NCBI RefSeq assembly: GCF_001953955.1
Contig: NZ_CP019300.1
Span: 744,001-808,000, forward strand
Reading direction: 5' to 3'
Length of the DNA stretch: 64,000 nt
Source: Prevotella intermedia ATCC 25611 = DSM 20706
Lineage (GTDB): Bacteria; Bacteroidota; Bacteroidia; Bacteroidales; Bacteroidaceae
In this document: positions 18,109 through 26,271 of the stretch, in pieces
Numbering within the stretch: the stretch's first letter is position 1
Layout of the letters: each line of letters opens with the position of its first letter
Made by a program: the position numbers and the translations under genes
Notes under the pieces: generated by a model
Databases searched by the model: none
The model's input: the letters and a program-made list of their open reading frames with translations, nothing else
Told to the model about the DNA's origin: nothing

Positions 18109-19017
18109 ATGGCAGTACACAAGAAATACAATAGAAATGCGAAAACAAACGCACTTGGCAGAGGCTTAGATGCTTTGATTTCAACAGAAACAGTAAGTAC
18201 GCAAGGCAGTTCGACCATAAACGAAGTGCCCATCGAGCAAATTGAAGCGAACCCTAATCAGCCACGAAGAGAGTTCGACCAGATAGCATTAGAGGAACTT
18301 GCGAACAGCATTAAGCAGCTTGGGTTGGTGCAACCCATCACGCTTAGACAGTTAGACGAAAGCAAATTCCAGATTATTGCAGGCGAACGACGTTGGCGTG
18401 CATCGCAGTTGGCAGGGCTTACAGCTATCCCTGCTTACATTCGTACTATCAAAGACGAGAACGTAATGGAGCTTGCGCTGGTGGAAAATATACAGCGCGA
18501 AGACCTGAACGCCATAGAAATAGCCCTCGCATACGAGCATTTGCAGGAAAAAAGCGGTATGACACAAGAGCGAGTTGCCGAACGAGTAGGAAAGAGTCGT
18601 GCTGCTGTTGCCAACTATCTACGCCTACTGAAACTTCCTGCACAGGTGCAAATGGCTTTGCAAAAGAAAGAAATAGATATGGGACACGCACGTGCGTTGC
18701 TCTCATTGAACAGTCCTTCGCAGCAAATAAAGCTGTTCCACGAAATTCAGAAGAACGCTTTTAGCGTGCGAAAGGTGGAAGAACTCTGCCAACAGCTTAA
18801 CAATGGCGAGGATATACAGACTGCCAAGAAGAAGATTGCGGCTAAATCGAAACTCCCAGAGGAGTTTAACATCTTGAAAAAGCGTCTTTCCAACTTCTTC
18901 AATACGAAGGTGCAGATGACTTATGGAGCTAAGGGTAAAGGTAAAATCAGCATACCTTTTGCTTCCGAAGAGGAGTTACTGCACATTATGGAAGTAATGG
19001 ACAAACTGCAAAAATAA
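18109..19017 (+). CDS. parB: Chromosome partitioning protein ParB (Spo0J)
   Basis: I prefer the ATG at 18109 (MAVHKKYN), giving 302 aa; an ATG 21 bp upstream is also in frame. The N-terminus has the LGRGLDALIS box that stimulates ParA. The ParB/Srx CTPase region contains NPNQPRREFD and GERRWRASQLAGL, and the HTH follows (MTQERVAERVGKSRAAVANYLRLLKLP). ParB loads on parS as a CTP-dependent clamp. It sits between parA and a DUF5683 membrane protein in one operon. Confidence 0.96.
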   Translation: MAVHKKYNRNAKTNALGRGLDALISTETVSTQGSSTINEVPIEQIEANPNQPRREFDQIALEELANSIKQLGLVQPITLRQLDESKFQIIAGERRWRASQLAGLTAIPAYIRTIKDENVMELALVENIQREDLNAIEIALAYEHLQEKSGMTQERVAERVGKSRAAVANYLRLLKLPAQVQMALQKKEIDMGHARALLSLNSPSQQIKLFHEIQKNAFSVRKVEELCQQLNNGEDIQTAKKKIAAKSKLPEEFNILKKRLSNFFNTKVQMTYGAKGKGKISIPFASEEELLHIMEVMDKLQK

Positions 19018-19040
19018 GCGAAAACATAGTTTAAAGTTAC

Positions 19041-19814
19041 GTGAAGCAACTTCAAAATATATTCCACGCTTTGTCGCTAACGTTATTATTGGCGATAGGT
19101 TGCACTGCAACAGCAAGGGCACAGGTAGTTTATGACGACTCCGTAAAGATTTTATATCCCAAGGCAGACAGCGTTATAACGATATTGAATGCTGAAAACG
19201 GTAAGGTGGAAACCGACTTTTCACTCTCGGCAGAGAAGGCTTTGAAACTTAATAAGGTAGCAGCCAAAGACAGTATGTGCTTGATGAAAGACTGGAGCAA
19301 GTGGCGTCCGAAGCCAAAAAAGGCTTTATGGTTGGCGATTGCATTACCTGGAGCAGGGCAAATCTATAACCGTAAGTACTGGAAGCTGCCTATATTTTAT
19401 GGTGGAATAGCAGGTTGCGTCTATGCAATGACGTGGAACAACCAGATGTATCGCGACTATCAAAGAGCCTATATAGACATAACGGACGACGACCCCAATA
19501 CGCAAAGCTACAACAAGTTCTTGCATTTGGGTTCAAAAGTAACGGAAGAGAACAAGAGTTTCTACCAAAATCTGTTTAAAAAGCGTAAGGACCGTTATCG
19601 CAGATGGCGCGATTTAAGCATTTTTGCCACCGTTGCCGTCTACGCTTTGTCGGTGATTGACGCATACGTAGATGCGTCGCTTTCCGACTTCGACATCTCC
19701 GACGACTTGTCGTTGCGTATCGCACCTGTTGTAATGAACGGCAATTCACCTACCACCAAGACTAATTTGTTTAAGAGTTCGGCAATAGGCATAGGGTGCA
19801 GCCTGACTTTTTAG
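19041..19814 (+). CDS. DUF5683-family membrane protein
   Basis: The product is 257 aa with a GTG start; no ATG gives a better N-terminus. A signal peptide ends near ATARAQ. The segment KKALWLAIALPGAGQIYNRKYWKLPIFYGG is the characteristic DUF5683 core, with two membrane spans, and a further span near IFATVAVYALSVIDAYVDA. Members often sit behind parAB in Bacteroidetes; the function is not known. It is 23 bp after parB and 40 bp before the transglycosylase gene, so it belongs to the same run. Confidence 0.85.
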   Translation: MKQLQNIFHALSLTLLLAIGCTATARAQVVYDDSVKILYPKADSVITILNAENGKVETDFSLSAEKALKLNKVAAKDSMCLMKDWSKWRPKPKKALWLAIALPGAGQIYNRKYWKLPIFYGGIAGCVYAMTWNNQMYRDYQRAYIDITDDDPNTQSYNKFLHLGSKVTEENKSFYQNLFKKRKDRYRRWRDLSIFATVAVYALSVIDAYVDASLSDFDISDDLSLRIAPVVMNGNSPTTKTNLFKSSAIGIGCSLTF

Positions 19815-19854
19815 AAAGCAAATACAAGGTTGAAGTGCCACGAAAAAGAGAATA

Positions 19855-20976
19855 ATGATAAAAGAAAGAAACATATTTGCCATTGCATTGCTATTGATGA
19901 GTGTTTGTGCCACATACGCACAACACCAAGTAGTGAAGGACAACCGTGGCAGAACCATGCAGATTTATATTCCGAAAGCCGAAGAAAAGGCGGGCGGACT
20001 TGAAGTAGAATACACCGATACAAAGTTCTACGGACAGAAAAACGAACTCAATTCTGCTGCATCACCAATAGAAATGGAAGATGAGGCAGCTGCCATCAGC
20101 CGTCTTATCAAAAGAGTTACAAGCTCGTTGAGCCTCACTTATAATCCCGAAGTGCAGAAATACATAGACCGATATGTAAAGCAGGGCCGCCGTTCTACAA
20201 GTTGCTTGTTGGCACGAGCAAGCTATTATAATCCTTTTTTCGAGGAAGCGTTGCGCCATTACGGATTGCCAATGGAACTAAAGCATTTGCCTGTGATAGA
20301 GTCGGGGCTGAATCCGAAAGCCATTTCGGGCAAGGGCGCAGCAGGCTTGTGGCAGTTTATGCCTACAACGGGACGGCAATACGACTTGCAGATAAACACT
20401 TTCGTGGACGAACGGCTCGACCCTATCAAGTCTTCGTATGCCGCTGCGCGTATGTTAGCCGACCTTTACAATCGTTTTGGCGATTGGTCTTTGGCTTTGG
20501 CAGCCTACAACTGCGGTCCTGGAAGGGTGAGCAATGCTATTGAGAAAGCAGGCGAAGCAGCCGATTTTTGGCAGATTTACGAGTTCCTACCCAAGGAAAC
20601 GCGCGGTTATGTGCCAGCTTTCATCGCTGCCAATTACGTAATGAACTATTATGCCGAATACAACATACTGCCCGAACCAACGGGTTTACCCGAAAAAGCA
20701 GGCAAAGTCGTGGTTACAGAAGACATTTCTCTCGCAAAGGTTGCTGATGTCTTGAATATGGATATTGCCGATTTGCGTATGTTGAACCCGCAATACCGAC
20801 AAGGCATAGTGAAGACGACAGACGGCACGGCAACCCTTTTGCTGCCATCGGAAAAGGTGAAATGCTTTACCGACAATGTTTCTCGATTGTATGAGAACGG
20901 CGAAAACTCAGAAAGCCAACGCTTGGAAATGGCTGCAAGAGTCGTGAAAGGAACAATGTACAACCCACATAGTTAA
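19855..20976 (+). CDS. Lytic transglycosylase, MltD-like, with LysM-like end
   Basis: The product is 373 aa. A signal peptide (about 1-22, ending ATYAQ) is followed by a linker and an SLT domain with the catalytic glutamate in IESGLNPKAISGKGAAGLWQF and the GDWSLALAAYNCGPGRV motif. Near the C-terminus a segment resembles a LysM repeat (DISLAKVADVLNMDIADLRMLNPQY). It would cleave peptidoglycan between MurNAc and GlcNAc in the periplasm. It is between the DUF5683 gene and rel in the parAB run. Confidence 0.92.
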   Translation: MIKERNIFAIALLLMSVCATYAQHQVVKDNRGRTMQIYIPKAEEKAGGLEVEYTDTKFYGQKNELNSAASPIEMEDEAAAISRLIKRVTSSLSLTYNPEVQKYIDRYVKQGRRSTSCLLARASYYNPFFEEALRHYGLPMELKHLPVIESGLNPKAISGKGAAGLWQFMPTTGRQYDLQINTFVDERLDPIKSSYAAARMLADLYNRFGDWSLALAAYNCGPGRVSNAIEKAGEAADFWQIYEFLPKETRGYVPAFIAANYVMNYYAEYNILPEPTGLPEKAGKVVVTEDISLAKVADVLNMDIADLRMLNPQYRQGIVKTTDGTATLLLPSEKVKCFTDNVSRLYENGENSESQRLEMAARVVKGTMYNPHS

Positions 20977-21009
20977 TCGACTAATAATACCAAAAAGAGA
21001 ACAACGGAT

Positions 21010-23319
21010 ATGGAGAAAGAGAACGAAAGCAACAAAATTGACGAGGTAAAAGAAGACCAAATCATCGAAGATGCGTTTCAGCACCTGTTGAAAACTTATT
21101 TGGCATCGCCTCATCGTAAGAAGGTAGACATCATAACAAAGGCCTACCACTTTGCCAAGCAAGCTCACAAGGGCGTGCGCCGCCTTTCGGGCGAGCCTTA
21201 CATCTTGCACCCCATAGCTGTTGCACAGATAGCTTGCGAAGAAATTGGCTTAGGTTCTACAAGTATTTGTTCGGCTCTTTTGCACGATGTAGTGGAAGAT
21301 ACAGACTACACGGTAGAAGATATTGAAAACATATTCGGCGCAAAAGTCGCGATGATAGTCGATGGCTTGACAAAGATTTCGGGCGGTATCTTTGGCGATA
21401 AGGCTTCTGCGCAAGCCGAAAACTTCAAGAAACTGCTCCTCACAATGAGCGACGACATTCGCGTTATCCTCCTCAAGATATGCGACCGCCTGCACAATAT
21501 GCGCACCCTCGCTTCGCAACCCGCCAACAAGCAGTACAAGATTGCAGGCGAAACGCTTTATATCTACGCTCCATTGGCCAATCGTCTGGGGCTCAATAAA
21601 GTAAAAACCGAACTCGAAGACCTTAGTTTCCGCTACGAACACCCCGACGCTTATAAGGCGATAGAGTCGAAAATAGCCTCTACACAGGCACAGCGCGACT
21701 CGCTTTTCGACAATTTCACCGCTCCTATCCGCGCAGAACTCGACAAAATAGGATTGGATTACGAGATTAAAGCCCGCGTGAAAAGTCCTTATTCCATTTG
21801 GAATAAAATGCAGACAAAGCACGTTCCGTTCGAGGAAATATACGATATTTTAGCCGTTCGCATCATCTTTAAGCCCAAGAGCAGGGAAGAAGAAGCCAAC
21901 GAATGCTTCAAGATTTATGTGGCAATCAGCAAGCTCTACAAGAGCCACCCCGACCGTTTGCGCGATTGGGTGAACCACCCGAAAGCCAACGGCTACCAAG
22001 CTTTGCACGTTACACTGATGTCCAAGTTGGGTCAGTGGATAGAAGTTCAGATACGTTCCGACCGTATGGACGAAATTGCCGAGCAGGGTTTTGCTGCCCA
22101 TTGGAAGTATAAGGAAGGCACAGAGATAACCGAGGACGAGGGAGAATTGAACGATTGGCTGCACACCATAAAGGAAATACTCGACGACCCACAGCCCGAT
22201 GCCATGGATTTCCTCGATGCCATCAAGCTGAACCTCTTTGCTTCCGAGATATTTGTATTTACACCGAAAGGCGAAATTAAGATGATGCCAGCGGGTTGCA
22301 CCGCTCTCGACTTCGCTTTCCAGATACACACGTTCATTGGCAGCCACTGCATTGGTGCGAAGGTGAACCACAAACTCGTACCGTTGAGCCACAAACTGCA
22401 GAGCGGCGACCAAGTAGAGATACTCACATCTAAGGCGCAACGTGTGGAAAAGTCGTGGATTAACTTCGTGTCTACCGCTAAGGCGAAGGGCAAGGTATTG
22501 GCAATCTTGCGCAAGGAAGCACGGGAAATACAGAAAAAGGGCGAGGAAATACTCGAAGAATGGCTGAAGAAGCACGACTTTGAAATGTCTACTTGGGTGC
22601 TCGACCGACTTTGCAGCTTGCACGAAATACAGAAACACGCCAACCTTTTTATAGCCGTTGGCGAAAAGTCGATTATCCTTGGCGAAGCCGATTTAGACGA
22701 GTTGCAGGGCAAGAACAGGCACAAGCAAGACAAAGACGACAGCGTGTCTACGTGGCGCAAGTATGTTCCATTCCTCAACCGCAACAAAACTGCCGATGCC
22801 ACAGCTGCTGACGGTAAAGTAGACGAAAAGGCAGTGTCAGGCTTAATCGTCGTTGATAAGGACCTGAACAAGAAGAAACCAATCTTCATAAACGAAGACA
22901 ACATTGCTCGATACATCTTCCCAAGCTGCTGTCACGTTATTCCGGGCGACGACGCTATGGGCTTTATCGACAACAACTCCCACATCGAAATCCACAACCG
23001 TGCGTGCCCAGTGGCTGCAAAACTGAAAGCGAGCTTCGGTTCGCGCATTCTCGATGCAAAGTGGGATATGCACAAGAAATTGTTCTTCGATGCTACAATA
23101 GAACTGCGAGGCATAGACCGCCGAGGCATATTGCTCGATATATCGAAAGTAATTTCCGACCAGTTGGGTATGAATATGCGCAAGATAACGCTGAAGAGCG
23201 ACAACGGAATCGTTGTAGGCACTATTGATATGGGTGTTCACGACCGCGAAGATGTCAAACTCATCAAGGACAGTTTGCTGAAAATAGAAGGTATGCAATC
23301 TGTTTTAGAGATTTTGTAG
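21010..23319 (+). CDS. rel: Bifunctional (p)ppGpp synthetase/hydrolase RelA/SpoT
   Basis: The 769-aa product has the complete long-RSH order. The HD hydrolase domain carries HDVVED at 92-97. The synthetase domain contains RVKSPYSIWNKM and NGYQALHVT. A TGS domain (EIFVFTPKGEIKMMPAGCTALDFAF) and a C-terminal ACT domain (RGIDRRGILLDISKVISD) follow. Both catalytic halves look intact, so it should both make and degrade (p)ppGpp, setting the stringent response. It ends the parAB run and is followed by a terminator. Confidence 0.95.
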   Translation: MEKENESNKIDEVKEDQIIEDAFQHLLKTYLASPHRKKVDIITKAYHFAKQAHKGVRRLSGEPYILHPIAVAQIACEEIGLGSTSICSALLHDVVEDTDYTVEDIENIFGAKVAMIVDGLTKISGGIFGDKASAQAENFKKLLLTMSDDIRVILLKICDRLHNMRTLASQPANKQYKIAGETLYIYAPLANRLGLNKVKTELEDLSFRYEHPDAYKAIESKIASTQAQRDSLFDNFTAPIRAELDKIGLDYEIKARVKSPYSIWNKMQTKHVPFEEIYDILAVRIIFKPKSREEEANECFKIYVAISKLYKSHPDRLRDWVNHPKANGYQALHVTLMSKLGQWIEVQIRSDRMDEIAEQGFAAHWKYKEGTEITEDEGELNDWLHTIKEILDDPQPDAMDFLDAIKLNLFASEIFVFTPKGEIKMMPAGCTALDFAFQIHTFIGSHCIGAKVNHKLVPLSHKLQSGDQVEILTSKAQRVEKSWINFVSTAKAKGKVLAILRKEAREIQKKGEEILEEWLKKHDFEMSTWVLDRLCSLHEIQKHANLFIAVGEKSIILGEADLDELQGKNRHKQDKDDSVSTWRKYVPFLNRNKTADATAADGKVDEKAVSGLIVVDKDLNKKKPIFINEDNIARYIFPSCCHVIPGDDAMGFIDNNSHIEIHNRACPVAAKLKASFGSRILDAKWDMHKKLFFDATIELRGIDRRGILLDISKVISDQLGMNMRKITLKSDNGIVVGTIDMGVHDREDVKLIKDSLLKIEGMQSVLEIL

Positions 23320-23364
23320 AATATTTCCGCTTGGTTGAGAAACTTCTTATACCACAAAAAACGT

Positions 23365-23398
23365 CTGCGGGACTGCCTTTTAATAGGTAGTCCCGCAG
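23365..23398. terminator. Bidirectional terminator between rel and the HU-family gene
   Basis: The arms CTGCGGGACTGCC / GGTAGTCCCGCAG surround an 8-nt loop. It is flanked by A and T tracts and serves two convergent genes. Confidence 0.8.
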
Positions 23399-23509
23399 TT
23401 GTTTTATGGCAAAACAAGCCTTTGCCCTCCTTGTTGTACGCTGCAAACAATCGCGTACACCCATTATAGGAGCACGATTTATCACCTTCCTATCATACAT
23501 GAGTGCCCA

Positions 23510-24118
23510 TTACCCTTGGCTTTCTCCTCGCACATACGCCTTGCGATAGCGCGAACCGACATCGCGGAGCTTGCCTTCCGCTTCCAGTCGGGCAGCAATG
23601 CGGTAGGCATTGGCAGAGGAAAGGTTGAGGCAGTCGCGCAGGTCGGCAACTGTGATGAAAGGCTTAGCGGAGAATAAATCATCGAGAGCCTTGTCTGTGA
23701 GCTCTGCCGTTGGCACGGAAGAGGTGCCGTGCCGATAAGTAATGTTCTCAAACTTGGTGTGCTGAAGCGTGTCCAACATTTCAATGTCGGGACGAAACTT
23801 CACCGTGCGAACCTCGGCGTTCCGCAGCCGATGGCGGTGCGTGCGCGGGTCTTCGTACACGTTGCCCCTAACGGCGAGCGAGAAGTAGCCAATTCCAGGC
23901 AGGTGTACGCCGTTGCCAGACATCAGTTGGTCGGCAATCTCGTCTTTCAAAGCAGCTATCGTTCCGATAACGTCAGCTCGTGTAAGTGTGGTTGCTTCTT
24001 GTATATTCTGTCCTATACGCTCCAGTCCCACCATTTGGTTCTCTACAGTTACAGCCCTGTATTCAGCCTTTTCCGCCGACTTGCTGTGATTCTTTATAAG
24101 TTTGTAATTTACACTCAT
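23510..24118 (-). CDS. HU-family (HIG type) DNA-binding protein with a C-terminal winged-helix segment
   Basis: The product is 202 aa. Residues 1-125 have the pattern of Bacteroidetes HU-related proteins (start MSVNYKLIKN, GNGVHLPGIGYFSLAVRG, then FRPDIEML). Residues 142-195 look like a winged HTH (LNLSSANAYRIAARLEAEGKL, then DVGSRYRKAYV). Plain HU is about 90 aa, so this longer form probably adds sequence recognition to HU-like bending; that is inference. It has an unusually long leader (about 200 nt) with a promoter at 24323-24330 and large inverted repeats. A second copy of this leader without the gene lies at 9686-9934. Confidence 0.85.
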   Translation of the reverse strand: MSVNYKLIKNHSKSAEKAEYRAVTVENQMVGLERIGQNIQEATTLTRADVIGTIAALKDEIADQLMSGNGVHLPGIGYFSLAVRGNVYEDPRTHRHRLRNAEVRTVKFRPDIEMLDTLQHTKFENITYRHGTSSVPTAELTDKALDDLFSAKPFITVADLRDCLNLSSANAYRIAARLEAEGKLRDVGSRYRKAYVRGESQG

Positions 24119-24134
24119 ATATCGTTCTATTTAA

Positions 24135-24386
24135 TTCTTTCTTGCTTCCTTTTCTGTTTAGATACGTATAAAATCATATTTAGATACCTACAAATTCATA
24201 ATTATATACGCATTCCATTGAATTATCTAAGCTTTGAGAAATACTTATTAAAGCTTAGATAAATTATTATTACAGTTCTGATAAAAACTTCTTAAAGTTT
24301 TGATAATTCTACTTTCTGCGTACAAAGATAATACAATCCCCTAAGAAAAAGAAGAAAACAAGCAGGGAAAATAACATCAGCTCCGT
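24135..24386 (-). repeat. Leader and promoter region of the HU-family gene (second copy of the repeat)
   Basis: About 250 bp match the orphan leader at 9686-9934. The inverted-repeat arms are more diverged here: GAATTATC at the outer ends is kept, while the inner part carries many mismatches. The repeated words TTATC / AAGCTT suggest protein sites or stem-loops controlling the gene. Confidence 0.85.
24323..24330 (-). promoter_or_regulatory. Promoter -7 element of the HU-family gene
   Basis: The minus strand reads TATCTTTG. The start codon is about 205 bp downstream, so transcription yields a long structured leader. Confidence 0.6.
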
Positions 24387-24469
24387 ACTCTTTCCATTTC
24401 TTCCTCTATATTTGCATCATTCCAAGCTTATGAATTTTTAACTTTTCTCTGCAAATATTCGTCATACTA

Positions 24470-24501
24470 TTTGCTTTATTGAGATTTTATACTTATTTTT
24501 G
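24470..24501 (+). promoter_or_regulatory. Promoter for the structured RNA locus
   Basis: TTTG, 20 bp, TATTTTTG, a full consensus match. The next feature downstream is not an open frame but the structured RNA ending in a terminator at 24813. Confidence 0.6.
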
Positions 24502-24506
24502 CAATT

Positions 24507-24813
24507 GTTCTTGCACCAATTTACGTACTCTTGTACATTATTGGCAACGGAACCATATATGATAAGGCGTTTACTTGACGCTTTGTTCTTGACACTTGGA
24601 AACTTCGCAACTTTCTATCACAGTCAGGAATGAAGCAACGGTAGATGTCCATGGATGTGTATAAATCACCGATTTCCCTTATATGTTATATAAGGTATGA
24701 TTCGGTTCTTACATATCGGCGTGGGCTTCTGCGTTGCTCGTTCAACTGTGATGGGCAATGCGAAGGCCTCCAAGTGTGGGACGGGTAACAAGTACAGACT
24801 CCCACGCTTTTTT
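24507..24813 (+). ncRNA. Structured RNA locus, candidate signal recognition particle RNA
   Basis: A promoter and a terminator bracket about 300 bp with no coding frame. The middle (24600-24655) resembles the SRP RNA core: CGCAAC, then TCTATC pairing with GGTAGA, enclosing GTCAGG ... AGCAAC, the bases of the SRP symmetric loop. Further out, TGGA/TCCA and ACAC/GTGT pair, and GGAACC (24551) can pair with GGTTCT (24704). A 5' hairpin CCAAT ... ATTGG resembles an Alu-type side arm. A problem is that only five bases (AATGA) separate the two loop strands, where SRP RNAs normally have a short stem and tetraloop. The 3' part (24719 on) is a separate domain. The SRP identity is therefore tentative; a 6S-like RNA or a leader for the downstream gene are alternatives. 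Confidence 0.5.
24774..24813 (+). terminator. Terminator of the RNA locus, with competing pairings
   Basis: GTGTGGGA (24774-24781) pairs with TCCCACGC (24800-24807), followed by six T. The same 3' strand can instead pair with GCGTGGG at 24719-24725. A hairpin 726-765 (CTTC / GAAG, GCGTTG / CAATGC) lies between. Confidence 0.7.
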
Positions 24814-24882
24814 CGTATATGATACAACTAAATTATTAAACAAGATTCTATTGGGAGTTAGAATCATAACCCAATTATCTGT

Positions 24883-25335
24883 ATGAATAAAGTTTTATAT
24901 TTCTTCTTGACATTACTTATTTATTATTTCGTTCTTGTAACTCTTGTAACACTTAGTAGTTTTCCAAACACCGGGCATCATTTTCTTCTTAAAGATATTT
25001 CTAATATCTTCTTCAGTGGCTTAATATCAAATATTTGTGGCTATGTTCTTTATAAGAAAAAATATGAAAAAAGATACGATTTGGTATTGCAAAAATATAG
25101 CAACGATCATTTCCTGTTTATGGCGTGTCAATTGATGGGTATGTTAGCTATTGGAACTTTCTTGTGGCTATTCTTATTTGGTGCCGGAATAACAGATGGG
25201 ACAACCTATCAAAGTATCTTGGCTATTTGCTTATTTGTATTTTTCTTCTCGCCAAGCCCATTGAAGATAGTGAGGGCTAAACAACATAATTATTATAATA
25301 AGCATGTAAACGATGATACAGAACATAAAGACTGA
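24883..25335 (+). CDS. Unrecognised membrane protein, 150 aa
   Basis: I do not recognise this protein. It has about four hydrophobic segments: 4-27, 40-57, 82-103 and 111-128 roughly, with Lys/Arg/Tyr-rich loops (YKKKYEKRYD) and a charged C-terminus ending in DDTEHKD. It is AT-rich compared with housekeeping neighbours. It starts 70 bp after the RNA-locus terminator; just upstream are two overlapping short hairpins (24844-24874). It may be part of a small acquired block with the next two genes. Confidence 0.65.
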   Translation: MNKVLYFFLTLLIYYFVLVTLVTLSSFPNTGHHFLLKDISNIFFSGLISNICGYVLYKKKYEKRYDLVLQKYSNDHFLFMACQLMGMLAIGTFLWLFLFGAGITDGTTYQSILAICLFVFFFSPSPLKIVRAKQHNYYNKHVNDDTEHKD

Positions 25336-25411
25336 AAGTCCATATAGTGCTTAAAGTTAGTGTAGGAATAGTTAATTATAAGTTTGGTAAAGCAATTATA
25401 AAAAATGATTT

Positions 25412-26092
25412 ATGAAACAAAAAATTGTGTTTACTTGTATGACGATATTACTTTTTGGATGTAAGGAAAGCGTGCGAAATGATTTAGATTTGTATGGTAA
25501 TACTTTTATCAATATAGATTCTAAAGAATTTAAAGTTCCATCAGACTGGATACGATATAATCTGATGGATAGCGCATGTAGTATTATGATGCCACCAAAT
25601 ATGAAAGAAACAGTCTGGGATGGTTTTCATTTTATAGACAAGTCAGAAGGTACAATTTTTTCATTTAATGATACAACTGATAGTCTAGAACATTTTTATT
25701 CCCGAGTGGCGATAGATTACTTTAGAGCGAACCAAGGTACATTTGCAAAACGAAATGAATATCTTGTTTTAGACAAGGAGGCTTATACAGCACTTGACAA
25801 TATGGTAGATGCAGAGCTAGAAAGTCCGGACTTAATCCTTAATGGACCATTCTATGATTGTTCTGAAACAAATCAAATGCCCAGCACGGATAACGGATTT
25901 ACTAGCACATACTATCTTGATACATATTATAGACGAAGGGGACTTACTGGTAATGGACCAGTATCAGTTCATATCTTTATTATGCAGAATGATGATAAGA
26001 TGGTAAAAATGATGATTTCGTATCATGACAAAGATTCACTCACTTTTAATAACCTCTTCCAGTCTATAAAAACCTTTAAATGGAATGAGTAA
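25412..26092 (+). CDS. Unrecognised lipoprotein, 226 aa
   Basis: The N-terminus (MKQKIVFTCMTILLFGCKES) is a lipoprotein signal with Cys17. The rest is a globular acidic/aromatic protein with no motif I can name; it contains FKVPSDWIRYNLMDSACSIMMPP and a C-terminal LTFNNLFQSIKTFKW, a pattern like small Bacteroidetes lipoproteins of unknown role. Base composition is AT-rich. A weak TAAGTTTG box lies about 25 bp upstream. It lies between the unknown membrane protein and a second unknown lipoprotein on the same strand. Confidence 0.7.
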   Translation: MKQKIVFTCMTILLFGCKESVRNDLDLYGNTFINIDSKEFKVPSDWIRYNLMDSACSIMMPPNMKETVWDGFHFIDKSEGTIFSFNDTTDSLEHFYSRVAIDYFRANQGTFAKRNEYLVLDKEAYTALDNMVDAELESPDLILNGPFYDCSETNQMPSTDNGFTSTYYLDTYYRRRGLTGNGPVSVHIFIMQNDDKMVKMMISYHDKDSLTFNNLFQSIKTFKWNE

Positions 26093-26159
26093 ACATAGAT
26101 TTTAATTAGAATCTAAACAAATTGTTAGAAATTTTTTTTGTTTTCTATATAGGTTAGCT

Positions 26160-26191
26160 TTTGGCAATATGAATTATCTTCTTTATCTTTG
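26160..26191 (+). promoter_or_regulatory. Promoter of the 26.2 kb lipoprotein gene
   Basis: TTTG, 20 bp, TATCTTTG, a perfect consensus match. Confidence 0.7.
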
Positions 26192-26271
26192 TAGGCACAA
26201 TAGTGATGGAATCGTTCTGCTTAATATTTATTTGTATGTTAAATAATAAATCTGTTATATTAGATAGTGTG

